Part shown: positions 8,594 to 18,900 of the stretch, piece after piece
Layout of the letters: the number at the start of each line of letters is the position of its first letter
How positions within the stretch are numbered: the first letter of the stretch is position 1
Source of the DNA: Larkinella punicea
Lineage (GTDB): Bacteria; Bacteroidota; Bacteroidia; Cytophagales; Spirosomataceae
Direction of reading: 5' to 3'
DNA length: 64,000 nt
Assembly (NCBI RefSeq): GCF_003334855.1
Contig: NZ_QOWE01000012.1
Coordinates: forward strand, 124,001 to 188,000
The notes under the pieces: generated by a model
The model's input: only the letters and a program-made list of their open reading frames with translations
Told to the model about the DNA's origin: nothing
The model's database searches: none
Made by a program: the position numbers and the translations under genes

Positions 8594-9922
8594 ATGAACA
8601 ACCGAATTATTCTTTTTGCACACACCTTACTCCTGACCGGCCTGCTGCTGTCCTGCGGCCAAAGCAAAAAGGCGGAAAGCGACGAAAATACCGCCACGAC
8701 GACGGAACAACCCGAAACTGCCCAGTCGCCTGATCTGCCGGAACCTTCCGAATCGTCCAAGCATTTCAGCAATGTGATCGGCTGGAAAGACGGCCAGATG
8801 CCCAAAGCTCCCGACGGTTTTGTGGTCACCGAATACGCCCGCGACCTGAAAAACCCGCGCCGGACTTACGTGCTGCCGAACGGCGATGTGCTGGTGGTCG
8901 AATCCCAAACCGAAAAGAAAGGCGTGGTGAAGAAGGTGGTAGCCGCCGTCAGTGGACAAGCCAAAGCCGGTGCCGTTGGTGAAAGTGCCAACCGCATCAC
9001 GCTCCTCCGCGATGCGAACAAAGACGGTAAACCGGAAATTCGCGAAACCTTTCTGGCGGATTTGAATCAGCCATTTGGAGTCGTTTTAATCGGCAACACG
9101 CTGTATGTCGCCAATACCGACGGCGTTCTCAAATTTCCGTATCAGCCGGGTCAGACCAAAATAACCGCCAAAGGAACGCCGATTCTGCCGCTGCCCGCCG
9201 GGGGCTACAACAACCACTGGACGCGCAATCTGCTTGCCAATGCCGACGGTTCCAAAATCTACGTTTCGGTGGGATCGGGCAGCAATGTGGGCGAAAACGG
9301 GATGGAGCATGAAGTGAAACGGGCCGCCATTCTGGAAATCAACCCCGATGGTTCGGGCGAGCGGATTTACGCCAGCGGACTTCGGAATCCGGTGGGCATG
9401 GACTGGGCTCCCGGTACAAACACGCTGTGGACTGCCGTCAACGAACGCGACGAACTGGGCGATGAACTGGTTCCCGACTACATCACCAGTGTTAAAGAAG
9501 GCGCATTCTACGGCTGGCCTTACTCCTATTTTGGTCAGAACGAAGACCCGCGCCGGAAAGGCGAACGGCCCGATCTGGTCAAAAAAGCGATCGTTCCCGA
9601 TGTTGCCGTAGGCTCGCACACGGCGTCGCTGGGCCTGGCGTTTTATGATAAAACCGCCTTCCCGGAAAAATACCGCAATGGTGCATTCGTGGGTCAACAC
9701 GGTTCCTGGAACCGGTCGGCTTTTTCCGGCTATAAAGTCCTTTTTGTTCCCTTTCAGAATGGAAAACCGAGTGGGAAACCGGAAGATTTTCTGACCGGTT
9801 TTATTGCCAACGACAAGGACGTGTTTGGTCGTCCGGTTGGCTTATCGGTTTTGCCCGACGGTTCGCTGCTCGTGGCCGATGATGCCGGCAACCGGATCTG
9901 GCGGGTCAGTGCAACGCGCTAA
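8594..9922 (+). CDS. PQQ-dependent sugar (sorbosone) dehydrogenase family lipoprotein
   Basis: A 442-residue six-bladed beta-propeller of the glucose/sorbosone dehydrogenase family. The N-terminus is a lipoprotein signal with lipobox around LLLSC, Cys21 being the expected lipidated residue, followed by a Ser/Thr/Glu-rich linker. Propeller signatures include GDVLVVES, NHWTRNL, SGLRNPVGMDW, NERDELGD, FYGWPYSY and GQHGSWNRS. The last two are typical of the soluble aldose dehydrogenase-like group. It would oxidise a sugar or alcohol in the periplasm using PQQ, but no PQQ synthesis genes are in the window and the substrate is unknown. Confidence 0.88.
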   Translation: MNNRIILFAHTLLLTGLLLSCGQSKKAESDENTATTTEQPETAQSPDLPEPSESSKHFSNVIGWKDGQMPKAPDGFVVTEYARDLKNPRRTYVLPNGDVLVVESQTEKKGVVKKVVAAVSGQAKAGAVGESANRITLLRDANKDGKPEIRETFLADLNQPFGVVLIGNTLYVANTDGVLKFPYQPGQTKITAKGTPILPLPAGGYNNHWTRNLLANADGSKIYVSVGSGSNVGENGMEHEVKRAAILEINPDGSGERIYASGLRNPVGMDWAPGTNTLWTAVNERDELGDELVPDYITSVKEGAFYGWPYSYFGQNEDPRRKGERPDLVKKAIVPDVAVGSHTASLGLAFYDKTAFPEKYRNGAFVGQHGSWNRSAFSGYKVLFVPFQNGKPSGKPEDFLTGFIANDKDVFGRPVGLSVLPDGSLLVADDAGNRIWRVSATR

Positions 9923-10009
9923 CGAAAGTATTTCAGGGTTTTGTTCTCGATTGGTACAAATGCGGTCATATTTGGGATAATTCCAATAGCATTCTTCGAT
10001 TGATAGCAC

Positions 10010-10017
10010 TACGTTTG
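10010..10017 (+). promoter_or_regulatory. Possible -7 element (TACGTTTG) of the SDR gene
   Basis: Fits TAnnTTTG, 76 bp ahead of the start at 10094. I could not see a matching -33 box at proper distance. Confidence 0.3.
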
Positions 10018-10093
10018 CGAACCGACTGTCCCTTCCTGTTCGTTTGGGGGCGGTCGGTATCGATCGGTTTTACGAATCTCCTAACATTGTCCC

Positions 10094-10843
10094 ATGAAAT
10101 TCAAAGACAAAGTAGTGGTCATTACCGGCGCCACCACCGGCATTGGCAAAGCGACCCGTGAATACCTTACTCGTGAAGGTGGCATTGTTTTTAATCTCGA
10201 CATCCAAAAACCAGCAGTCGACGACACGCCTGGTGAATTTATCCGATGTGATGTCCGCAACAAGCAGGAAATCAAAGACAGTCTGGCGGCTGTTGTGGCG
10301 AAAGAAAACCGGATCGACATGCTCTTCGCCAACGCCGGCATCCACCTTTTCGCCACGATGGAACAAACGTCCGACGACGAGCTGGATAACCTAATCGATA
10401 TCAACATCAAAGGCACGTTTCATACCGTTCGGGAAGTACTTCCTTACATGAAAGCGCAGCGGAAGGGAAGCATCGTTCTGATGGGTTCCGATCAGACCTT
10501 TACCGGCAAAGCCAGCAGTTCGGTCTATGGCCTGACCAAGGGAGCGATCGGGCAACTCACCAAAAGCACGGCCATCGACTACGCCCCGTTCAACATCCGG
10601 GTTAACTGCATTTGTCCCGGCACCATCGATACGCCCTTGCTCCATAAAGCGGTTACCCACTTTTCCACCGTCAATTCCGTTGACGAAGCGGGTGTTTACG
10701 AGTCAATGAACACCATCCAGCCTTTGGGTCGGATCGGCCAACCGGAAGAGATTGCCGCGGTGGTCGCGTTCCTGTTGTCGGACGACAATTCCTTTATGAC
10801 GGGCAGTCTGGTGAGTGCGGATGGTGGGTATATTTGTCAATAG
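10094..10843 (+). CDS. SDR family NAD(P)-dependent oxidoreductase
   Basis: Classical short-chain dehydrogenase, 249 residues. Cofactor motif TGATTGIGKA (11-20), Asp36 at the end of strand two in NLDI (favours NAD over NADP), NAG at 80-82, catalytic Ser132 in LMGSDQ and the YxxxK pair Tyr145/Lys149 (VYGLTKG). The C-terminal ADGGYICQ ending is typical. It probably oxidises or reduces a small alcohol or ketone. A 46-codon reading frame follows directly and may be co-transcribed. Confidence 0.92.
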   Translation: MKFKDKVVVITGATTGIGKATREYLTREGGIVFNLDIQKPAVDDTPGEFIRCDVRNKQEIKDSLAAVVAKENRIDMLFANAGIHLFATMEQTSDDELDNLIDINIKGTFHTVREVLPYMKAQRKGSIVLMGSDQTFTGKASSSVYGLTKGAIGQLTKSTAIDYAPFNIRVNCICPGTIDTPLLHKAVTHFSTVNSVDEAGVYESMNTIQPLGRIGQPEEIAAVVAFLLSDDNSFMTGSLVSADGGYICQ

Positions 10844-10846
10844 TGA

Positions 10847-10987
10847 ATGAAACCGATGGATCAAAACCAACGAAACACCCGACGAGACGCCCCCCAGCAC
10901 GCTGCCGACAACATGCTGGCCGGACACGGACGTCAGCCTGACAAGGCTCTGCGTGAAAAAATGGCCGCGTTTATTCAAAGTTTGTAA
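10847..10987 (+). CDS. Short hypothetical protein, 46 residues
   Basis: Small reading frame starting 3 bp after the SDR stop. The product is hydrophilic: basic N-terminus with DQNQRNTRRD, then QHAADNMLAGHGRQP and a helical end (ALREKMAAFIQSL). Direct spacing to the SDR gene and plausible codon use favour translation, but I recognise no family and the length is marginal. Met4 is an alternative start. Confidence 0.4.
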   Translation: MKPMDQNQRNTRRDAPQHAADNMLAGHGRQPDKALREKMAAFIQSL

Positions 10988-11223
10988 AGTATCGTTTACA
11001 GTTTGGAATTGCTGAAAAATACGTGGCAAGCACACATCGGCAATTATAAACCGTAAACGAAAAACCACGAACCAACTCCTGTCCGCCCATGGACAAAATC
11101 TGTCCGAAATCGTACAGAGCCTCTTCTTCAACACCATCCAAATCACTTCCAAAGGCACTTTTTCTTTCTGGCATCCTATTTGTTTTGCAAAATTACAACT
11201 AATCGTACGAACGGAGTAAGACC

Positions 11224-11568
11224 ATGCGAAGATCCTTTCTGGGCGAGTTTGAAGAAATTGTCCTGCTGGTGGTGGCAGCCTGTCCGGCCGAAGCCTACGG
11301 CGTGACAATCTGGGAAGATGTCCAGCAGCAAACCGGAAGAACGATCACGATGAGTGCCGTTCATGCTACGTTGTACCGGCTGGAAGAAAAAGGCTTTCTG
11401 TCGTCGCTGATGGGGGGTGCCACCGCCGAACGGGGTGGGCGACGCAAGCGTTTTTTCGCACTGACAAACGCGGGAGTTCAGGCCTTGAACGACATTCAGG
11501 AAGTCCGTAGTCGGCTCTGGCAAGCCATTCCACCGGGGAAGTTTCAATTGATTGGCTTTAAAAATTAA
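11224..11568 (+). CDS. PadR family transcriptional regulator
   Basis: Winged-helix repressor of 114 residues: the start RRSFLGEFEEIVLLVVAACP, then the helix-turn-helix with TISMSAVHATLYRLEEKGFL-type sequence (about 38-60) and the wing GGRRKRFFALTNAG. It lacks the long C-terminal dimer helix of PadR subfamily 2 and belongs to the short subfamily 1 type. In Cytophagales and Acidobacteria such genes sit directly ahead of MacB/FtsX-like permeases and are thought to control them. That is the arrangement here, with an inverted repeat between the two genes. A palindrome TCGTACGA about 15 bp upstream of the start may be its own operator. Confidence 0.9.
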   Translation: MRRSFLGEFEEIVLLVVAACPAEAYGVTIWEDVQQQTGRTITMSAVHATLYRLEEKGFLSSLMGGATAERGGRRKRFFALTNAGVQALNDIQEVRSRLWQAIPPGKFQLIGFKN

Positions 11569-11637
11569 GAGTGAAGAGTTAAGAGTTAAGAGTTGGCTGA
11601 CGCTCTCACCCTTAACTCTTAACTCTTCATTCTTAAC
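11564..11637. repeat. Inverted repeat between PadR gene and permease
   Basis: Arms of 27 bp (11564-11590 and 11611-11637) with two mismatches; the inner 19 bp (11572-11590 against 11611-11629) are perfect. Loop is 20 bp. The arms are made of a repeated AAGAGTT unit. The left arm covers the PadR stop codon, and the right arm ends 16 bp before the permease start, so the hairpin lies in the messenger between the two genes and could reduce read-through or stabilise the upstream part. Confidence 0.85.
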
Positions 11638-11653
11638 TCATAACTAACAACTT

Positions 11654-14281
11654 ATGAAACACCTGACTCCGCCCCGCTGGGCCGACTGGCTGCTGGAACG
11701 CTTCGTTGCTCCTCATCTGCTGGAGGATGTGCAGGGCGATCTGCATGAAGTTTTTTACAAGCAAGCGGAGGATGCCGGTTTGGCCAATGCCCGGCGGTCG
11801 TTCGTCTGGGCGGTTTTGAATTACCTGAACCCGTTTTTTCTGAAGCGAAAACCCGAAGCATACTCCAAACCAACAAATACTACAATGATCCGTAACTATT
11901 TCAAAATTGCTTTTCGAAACCTGGTTCGCAACAAAACCTACACCGCGATCAATGTCTCAGGTCTGGCCCTCGGAATGACCTGCGGCATTCTGATTTTCAT
12001 GCTGGTGAAATACCATCTGAGTTTCGATACATTCCACACCAATTCCGACCGGATTTACCGCTTCGTGACCGAGCAACACCGCGAAACGATCAGCTACCGC
12101 GCCAACGTTCCCAGCCCCCTCGGCAAAGTTTTTCGCAACGACTACACTTTTGGTGAGAAAGTAGCCCGCATTGCCACCGCCGAGGATGTGGTGCTGACGG
12201 TTAAAGAAGGTTCGGAAATCCGTAAGTTTAAGGAGAGCGAGGGCGTGGCATTCACTGAACCCGAATTCTTCGACATTTTCAATTATCCGCTGTTGAAAGG
12301 GGATCGGGAAACGGCCTTACTTGACCCTAATACCGCCATTCTGACGGAGAAAATGGCCCGAAAGCTCTTTGGCGCGGCCGATCCGATGAACAAACTGTTT
12401 CGGCTGGATAACAAGGTTGATTTCAGGGTTACGGGCGTTTTGAAAGATTTACCCATCACCACCGACCGCAAATCCGAAATCTACGTATCGTACAACACGC
12501 TGAAACAGTACAACGACTGGCTGGCCAGCGACGATGCCTGGGGCGGCATCAACAGCGCCATGCAATGTTTTGTCCGGCTCCGGCCCGGTGTTTCGCCCGA
12601 TGAGGTCGAAAAATTTTTGCCCGCTTACGTGAAGAAATACCGCCCGACCAATAAAAACGTCCACCATTACAAGCTGCAACCGCTGGCCGATATACACTTC
12701 AACGCCCGGTATGGTGGGGTCATCACCAAAACCAATTTGTGGGTTCTGGGCTGTATTGGCCTGTTTCTGATTATTACGGCCTGCGTGAATTTCATCAATT
12801 TGGCCACGGCACAGGCTCTCAAGCGCTCCAAAGAAGTGGGCGTCCGGAAAGTGCTGGGCAGTTTTCGCGGGCAACTTTTCTGGCAGTTTATCTCCGAAAC
12901 CGGTTTGATCACGACCGTAGCCGTTGGGTTGGCCTGCATTGCGTCCGCGTTACTGCTGCCTTTCATCAACGACTGGTTCAAAGTACAAATCGCCGTCAAT
13001 CCCCTGGCCGACTGGCAGTTTATGCTGTTTCTTCCCCTGCTGACATTGGTCGTTACGTTCTTTGCCGGGTCGTATCCCGGACTGATTCTGGCCGATTTTC
13101 AGCCGGTTATGGCGCTCAAAGGAAAGCTTTCACAACAGAACATCGGCGGTTTTAACACCCGGCGTACGCTGATTGTGGGGCAATTTGCGATTTCGCAAGT
13201 GCTGATCATGGGCATGATTGTGATTACCAACCAGATGCGGTTTTCGACGCAATCCGATCTGGGGTTCAACAAAGACGCTGTTGTGATGCTGCCGGTGGCG
13301 ACCGAATCGAACGTGCTGACGATGAAAACCCTGAAAAGCCAGTTTTCCCAGATTCCGGGCGTTCAAACCGTATCGGTTTGTCAGTCGGCTCCGGCTTCGA
13401 ACTACAACGTCTGGAACACCTCGCCAAACTACGACAACCGGGCTGAAGATGAAGCCTTTAGTGTGAGTGTTAAAGCCGCCGACGAGCAGTACATCCCGAT
13501 GTTTGGACTGAAAATCGTGGCGGGTCGCAACCTGTTTCCGTCCGACACGGCGAAGGAATTTATTGTCAATGAAATGTTTGCCCGCAAGCTGGGTCTGAAA
13601 GCTTCCGACGAAGTGATTGGGAAAGCCCTGAGTTTAAACGACGGCAATACCAAAGGGACGATTGTGGGGGTGATCGCCGATTTTCATGACCGGTCATTCC
13701 ACGAGGACATCAACGCCATTTGCATCACGACAGCTCCGGATTTGTACGCGAGTTATGCCCTGAAAATCAATAGCGCCACCGTGCAACCCACGCTGGCTGC
13801 GTTGGAAAAAACGTGGAGCGACCGGCACCCGGACCAAGTCTACGACTATCAATTTCTGGATGAGCATATTGCCAATTTTTACGCAACCGAAGACCTCATG
13901 CTCAAGCTGATTCAGACTTTTGCTGCCATCGCCATTTTCATCGGCTGTCTGGGTCTCTACGGTTTGGTGTCGTTTATGGCTGCTCAGAAAACCAAGGAGA
14001 TCGGGATTCGGAAAGTGCTGGGCAGCAGCATGGGCCAGATTCTCTGGATCTTTGCCAAAGAGTTTTCGCGTCTCATTCTGATCGCCTTCGTTGTAGCGGC
14101 TCCGGTGGCTTATTACGCGATGAACGCCTGGCTCAAAAACTTTATTTTCCGCGTCGATCTGGGCGTCGGGATCTTTATCTCCGCCATTGTTGGCACCTTT
14201 TTGATTGCGTTTATCACTGTCGGTTTTCAGTCTATCAAAGCCGCGTTGATGAATCCGGTCAAAGCCCTTCGTTCGGAGTAA
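11654..14281 (+). CDS. MacB/FtsX-like ABC transporter permease with prefix domain (ADOP type)
   Basis: An 875-residue permease. Residues 1-75 are a permease prefix domain (PPRWADWLLERF, LLEDVQGDLHEVFY), then the membrane part begins with MIRNYFKIAFRNLVRNK near 76. It has the duplicated MacB-type layout: helix, large periplasmic core, three-helix FtsX block (about 365-480), second periplasmic core, second FtsX block (about 755-870), both with the KEVGVRKVLGS / KEIGIRKVLGS signature. No ATPase is adjacent, as usual for these orphan permeases. The PadR gene upstream is the probable regulator. The role in living cells is poorly known; export or envelope stress is inferred from MacB. Confidence 0.9.
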   Translation: MKHLTPPRWADWLLERFVAPHLLEDVQGDLHEVFYKQAEDAGLANARRSFVWAVLNYLNPFFLKRKPEAYSKPTNTTMIRNYFKIAFRNLVRNKTYTAINVSGLALGMTCGILIFMLVKYHLSFDTFHTNSDRIYRFVTEQHRETISYRANVPSPLGKVFRNDYTFGEKVARIATAEDVVLTVKEGSEIRKFKESEGVAFTEPEFFDIFNYPLLKGDRETALLDPNTAILTEKMARKLFGAADPMNKLFRLDNKVDFRVTGVLKDLPITTDRKSEIYVSYNTLKQYNDWLASDDAWGGINSAMQCFVRLRPGVSPDEVEKFLPAYVKKYRPTNKNVHHYKLQPLADIHFNARYGGVITKTNLWVLGCIGLFLIITACVNFINLATAQALKRSKEVGVRKVLGSFRGQLFWQFISETGLITTVAVGLACIASALLLPFINDWFKVQIAVNPLADWQFMLFLPLLTLVVTFFAGSYPGLILADFQPVMALKGKLSQQNIGGFNTRRTLIVGQFAISQVLIMGMIVITNQMRFSTQSDLGFNKDAVVMLPVATESNVLTMKTLKSQFSQIPGVQTVSVCQSAPASNYNVWNTSPNYDNRAEDEAFSVSVKAADEQYIPMFGLKIVAGRNLFPSDTAKEFIVNEMFARKLGLKASDEVIGKALSLNDGNTKGTIVGVIADFHDRSFHEDINAICITTAPDLYASYALKINSATVQPTLAALEKTWSDRHPDQVYDYQFLDEHIANFYATEDLMLKLIQTFAAIAIFIGCLGLYGLVSFMAAQKTKEIGIRKVLGSSMGQILWIFAKEFSRLILIAFVVAAPVAYYAMNAWLKNFIFRVDLGVGIFISAIVGTFLIAFITVGFQSIKAALMNPVKALRSE

Positions 14282-14360
14282 GACTAACGGAATCGATATA
14301 GGAGTTTCCATAGCACTTGGTCCGTGCGCCCCAGGTTTGCAGCTTTTCTGTACCCTATTA

Positions 14361-14402
14361 ACAAACCGCTGAATGAGAGATTGGCTCTGTTTGGCGGTTT
14401 GC
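14361..14402 (+). terminator. Possible terminator after permease gene
   Basis: Ten-base arms ACAAACCGC / GCGGTTTG-type with a long loop of about 20 bases and a following TATTTTAT tract. It lies 80 bp after the permease stop. Weak because of the loop size. Confidence 0.35.
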
Positions 14403-14505
14403 TATTTTATGAAAACCCACAGGTCAATCAGACCAGGGGAAGGATTTGATCCTATTCGGGATTTGGGTATATTGCTCCATACAACAGCATATCCACATAA
14501 ATACT

Positions 14506-15503
14506 ATGCCTAAATACACGTCTCTTGAAATCTGTGCGGGTGCCGGCGGACAGGCTATCAGTTTAGAACAGGCTGGATTTGACCACGTTGCTCTGGTAGA
14601 AATTGAGCCATTGGCTTGTGAAACCTTAAAACTAAATTGCGCCCGGAATGGAATGTGATTTTGCAGAATTTAAGAGATTTTTCGGGGGCAATTTATAAAG
14701 GTCAAGTCGATCTTTTGGCTGGTGGAGTACCTTGTCCACCTTTCTCAATTGCGGGTCAACAATTGGGCAACCTTGACGAACGGGACTTATTCCCGGAAGC
14801 CATACGGATTGCTCAGGAATGCAACCCAAAAGCCATTATGCTGGAGAATGTCCGCGGTTTGTTGGACCCAAAATTTAAACTTTACCGACGTCAAATCCTT
14901 TCAGAGCTTCGTAGTTTAGGGTATTACTGTGAATGGCGGCTACTGAACTCATCCGATTATGGCGTATCGCAACTTCGCCCGAGAGCCATACTGGTTGGTT
15001 TAAAAGAGGAATACTATGAACACTTCCAATGGCCCACGGCTTCTTTTCAAAAACCGTTAACCATCGGTGAATTACTCTACGATCAAATGAGATCTGCGGG
15101 CTGGGAAGGTGCTGATGAGTGGAAAAAAGAAGCAAACGGCATTGCACCAACGCTGGTTGGAGGTTCTAAAAAGCACGGAGGAGCCGATTTGGGGCCAACC
15201 CGTGCCAAAAAAGCCTGGGCTTCGTTGGGAGTTGATGGAAAAGGTTTAGCCGATGCTCCACCTTCTCCTCTCTTTTCAGGCCAGCCTCGATTGACCTTAC
15301 CAATGGCCGCACTCGTTCAGGGATTTCCACCGGATTGGCAATTTGCCGGCAAAAAGACACCTGCTTACCGCCAAGTCGGAAATGCCTTTCCTGCGCCCGT
15401 TGCCAAGGCAGTCGGTATGGCAATTATTGAAGCGCTCAGTTATGGAAAACAAAAAGAAGGAACCCGGCTCGAAAGAAAAACTCAGAGCATTTTTTCTGAA
15501 TAA
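14506..15503 (+). pseudogene. Frameshifted DNA (cytosine-5-)-methyltransferase
   Basis: C5 cytosine methyltransferase of the Dcm type, split by a frameshift near 14635-14650. The 5' frame encodes motif I (ICAGAGGQA) and motif II up to ETLKLN, then runs to a stop at 14656-14658. The remaining motifs continue in another frame from about 14640 (RPEWNVIL): motif IV GGVPCPPFS with the catalytic Cys, VI ENVRG, VIII RPRAILVG and X QVGNAFPAP. The region around LKLN/RPEW is normally continuous in the family; the sequence GCGC at the break suggests a 2 bp gain (or 1 bp loss). All motifs are otherwise intact, so this is recent decay, a phase-variable state or a sequencing error. The DNA looks richer in A/T than its neighbours, suggesting transfer. 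Followed by an endonuclease remnant. Confidence 0.8.
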
Positions 15504-15847
15504 CGTCGGTCGGGTTCTCGACTCCGAAACAATACGACAAGTAGCCAATTCAAGTGAGTGGGGAAGACGCGTTCGTGAGTTAAGAAACGAAGAAGGATTT
15601 GATATTTTGACCCACAAAGACCGAAGTGACTTAAAGCCGGGGCAATATATACTGATTAGTGCCGAAAGACGTGAAACTGCTTTTGAGCAATGAAGGAGCA
15701 TCCAATTTAACGCTGGTACGTCCGGATGCCTTAAGTTTACTCATTCAGACTCGTCGTGCTCCCGGCAAAGTTCAGGTTGAGGTGATGAAATGGTTGATTC
15801 GTAAATTTCCTGGTCCAGCAAAAGAATTTCTGGAAAACCAAGTTTGA
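15442..15847 (+). pseudogene. HNH-type restriction endonuclease remnant lacking its catalytic core
   Basis: Two fragments in different frames. The first (15442-15693, overlapping the methyltransferase end by 62 bp) encodes an N-terminal domain: KEKLRAFFLNNVGRVL, VRELRNEEGFDI and DRSDLKPGQYIL. The second, from about 15686, encodes SNEGASNLTLVRP, LLIQTRRAPG and KWLIRKFPGPAKEF. In HNH endonucleases I recall beside C5 methyltransferases, these two parts flank a roughly 70-residue His-Asn-His core with Cys pairs, which is absent here. The junction near 15681-15690 joins TAF directly to NEGASNL and shifts frame. I read this as an internal deletion that killed the nuclease. The family match is from memory and not verified. 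Confidence 0.6.
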
Positions 15848-15881
15848 TTTTTTCTTTTGACTAAATATCTATCCCCCTCCA

Positions 15882-15916
15882 AACGAAAAAACCGGCCCAT
15901 CGCCGGTTTTTTCGTT
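15882..15916. terminator. Strong bidirectional terminator
   Basis: Perfect 15 bp stem (15882-15896 with 15902-15916), 5-base loop CCATC, A-tract on the left arm and T-tract on the right, so it can serve both strands. It ends transcription of the restriction remnant and of the RND operon, whose last stop codon is 2 bp away. Confidence 0.9.
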
Positions 15917-15917
15917 G

Positions 15918-18900
15918 TTAAACTTCTTCTTCATGTAGTTCCTCGCTTTTGCGTTTAACCGGCTTTTCAGGCTCAGGCGACGGTTGGAGCGGCTGTGGGT
16001 GATCTTCGTACGCCGAATTATCCACGATTTTATACCGCGACAGGAACGAGTACATCGCCGGAATGACAAACAGGGTCAATACCAAAGAGAAAATAATTCC
16101 CCCCACAATAACGACGCCCAGCGGAATACGGCTTTTGGCTGCCGCCCCCAGGCCCAATGCAATTGGTAAAGCACCACAGGCCGTTACCAGACTGGTCATC
16201 AGGATGGGACGAAGCCGGAGGGCAGATGCTTCGATGGCCGCTTCAAACCGATCCATGCCCTCTTTGCGTTTTTCATTCGCGAACTCAACGATCAGGATAC
16301 CGTTTTTCGTCACCAGACCGATGAGCATAATGATACCGATCTGCGAAAAGATATTCATCGTCTGATTAAACACATACAACGAAAGAACGGCCCCGGCAAT
16401 GGCGAGCGGCACGGTCAGCATAATGATGAAGGGATCGGTGAAACTCTCGAACTGAGCCGCCAGAATGAGGTAAATCAACACCAATGCCAGCAGGAAGGCA
16501 AACAAGGTGTTCGATGAGCTTTCGGCATAATCGCGGGAAGATCCCGACAACTCAGTCTGGAACGTTTCATCGAGCGTTCGGGCCGCGATGGCATTCATCG
16601 CATCTACCCCATCGCCGATGGTTTTACCGGGCGCTAACCCGGCCGATACGGTGGCGGATTTAAACCGGTTATGGTGATACACCTGGGCCGGGCTGGATAC
16701 CTCGGCAAATTTCACCAGATTGTCCAACTGAATCAGGTTGCCCGCATTGTTTCGAACATAAAACGAGGCCAGGTCAACTGGCTCATCGCGGTCGTCCCGC
16801 GCTACCTGACCAATCACCTGATACTGTTTTCCGTTCATCAGGAAGTACGCCAACCGACGGTTGCTCAGTGCCAACTGAAGGGTCTGGGCCACATCCTGTA
16901 CGGTTACCCCCAAACTAGTGGCTTTCTCCCGGTCAATCGTAATGTTCAATTCCGGTTTATTGAATTTCAAATCGACGTCAAAACCCTGAAAAGTCGGATC
17001 TTTCTGTACTTCGTCCATAAACTTCGGCAGGTTTTGCTGAAGTTTATCAAAATTAAGGTTCTGGATCACAAACTGCACCGGCAACCCTCCCCCGCGTCGG
17101 CCAACCTGAATGGTCTGCTCCTGGGTCGCATTCATCCGGGCTTCACTGGAGCTTCTCAGGTACTTGCCCAGATAGTCCGTGATTTCCTGTTGTGACCGTT
17201 TGCGTTCACTCGGCTCAACCAGATTGAGCGATATAAAGCCGGAGTTGACCGCCCCTGCCGCCGAGTTACCCGGCGCAATGACGCTAAAGGTGTAGTTCAG
17301 TTCAGGAATCGAATCCATCACAAACTGGTTTACCCGTTCGGTAATCCGGGTCATGGCTTCGTAGCTGGTTCCTTCCGGCGCGGTAATGGGCACCCGGATG
17401 CGGCTGCGGTCTTCCATGGGCGCCAACTCGGACTTCAGCGAAGAGCCGATCCAGAAAATGATGCTTAAACAAATGCCGATGATGCCTACGGCCAGCCAGC
17501 GACGGCCCATAAAGCTCGTTAGGGACGACCGGTAACTCCGATCCAGCCATTGGTAGAACGGCTCGGTTTTCTGATAAAACCACGATCCTTTCCCCTGGTC
17601 TTTGCTCACCAGCAATACACTCAAAACCGGCGTCAGGGTCAGGGAAACAAAGGCTGAAATCAATACTGAACTCGCTACGACGACCCCAAATTCGCGGAAC
17701 AGACGCCCGGTAAACCCTTCCAGGAAAATAACGGGTAGGAAAACGATGGACAAGGTGGCCGAGGTCGAAATAACCGCAAAGAAAATTTCTTCCGAACCTT
17801 CTTTTGCAGCCCGTTTCAACTCCATACCCTCTTCAATTTTCTTGAAGATATTTTCCGTGACCACAATCCCGTCATCTACCACCAGCCCCGTAGCCAGCAC
17901 GATCCCAAGCAGCGTCAAAACGTTGATACTGAAACCCGAGATATACATGATAAAAAATGTCGCAATCAGCGAAACGGGAATATCGATCAACGGGCGAATG
18001 GAGATCAGCCAATCCCGGAAGAACAGATAAATAACGATGACCACCAGAATGAAGGAGAGGATGATGGTTTCGGCCACTTCTTCAATGGACTGCCGAATAA
18101 ACTTCGTTTTGTCATCGCCATTCAAAAGCTGAATATCGGACGGCAGATCGCGCTTGATATCCTCCAAACGTTTGTAAAATTCATCCGCAACGGCCACATA
18201 GTTTGCGCCCGGTTGCGGAATCAGGGCCAGAATGGCTCCGGAAGCGTTGTTCTGTTTGGCGGCCGATTCTTCATTCTCCGGTCCCAGAACCGCATACCCG
18301 ACATCTTTAAACCGAATAATCTGGTTGGCCGTTTGGCGAATGATCAGGTTGTTAAAATCGTCCTCAGTCGTTAACCGCCCTACCGCTTTCACCGTTAATT
18401 CGGTGTTATTGCCGTAGATTTTCCCACCGGGCAATTCAACATTCTGGCGGTTTAAGGCTTCCTGAATATCCTGCGCGGTCAATCGGTAAGCCGAAAGTTT
18501 GTGCGGATCGATCCAAAGCCGCATGGCCGATCTTTTCAGTCCGTATACCATCACCTGGCTAACCCCCGGAATGGTTTGCAGACGTTCCTGCAACACATTT
18601 TCAACATAATCCGACAACTGCATCGGATTTCGGGTTGTGCTTTGAACGGGCAGGAAGATGATTGGCTCCGAGTTGGCGTCGGCCTTGCTCACGACGGGTG
18701 GGGCATCGATGTCCTGCGGAAGCTGCCGCTGCGACTGGGCTACTTTATCCCGGACGTCATTGGCGGCCCGCTCGAGGTCGGCTCCCAATTCAAACTCGAC
18801 GGTGATGTTACTGCTTCCAAGTGCGCTGGTCGACGAGATGGTCCGAATGCCTTCGATGCTGTTGAGCGATTTTTCAATCGGCTCGGTGATCTGGGATTCG

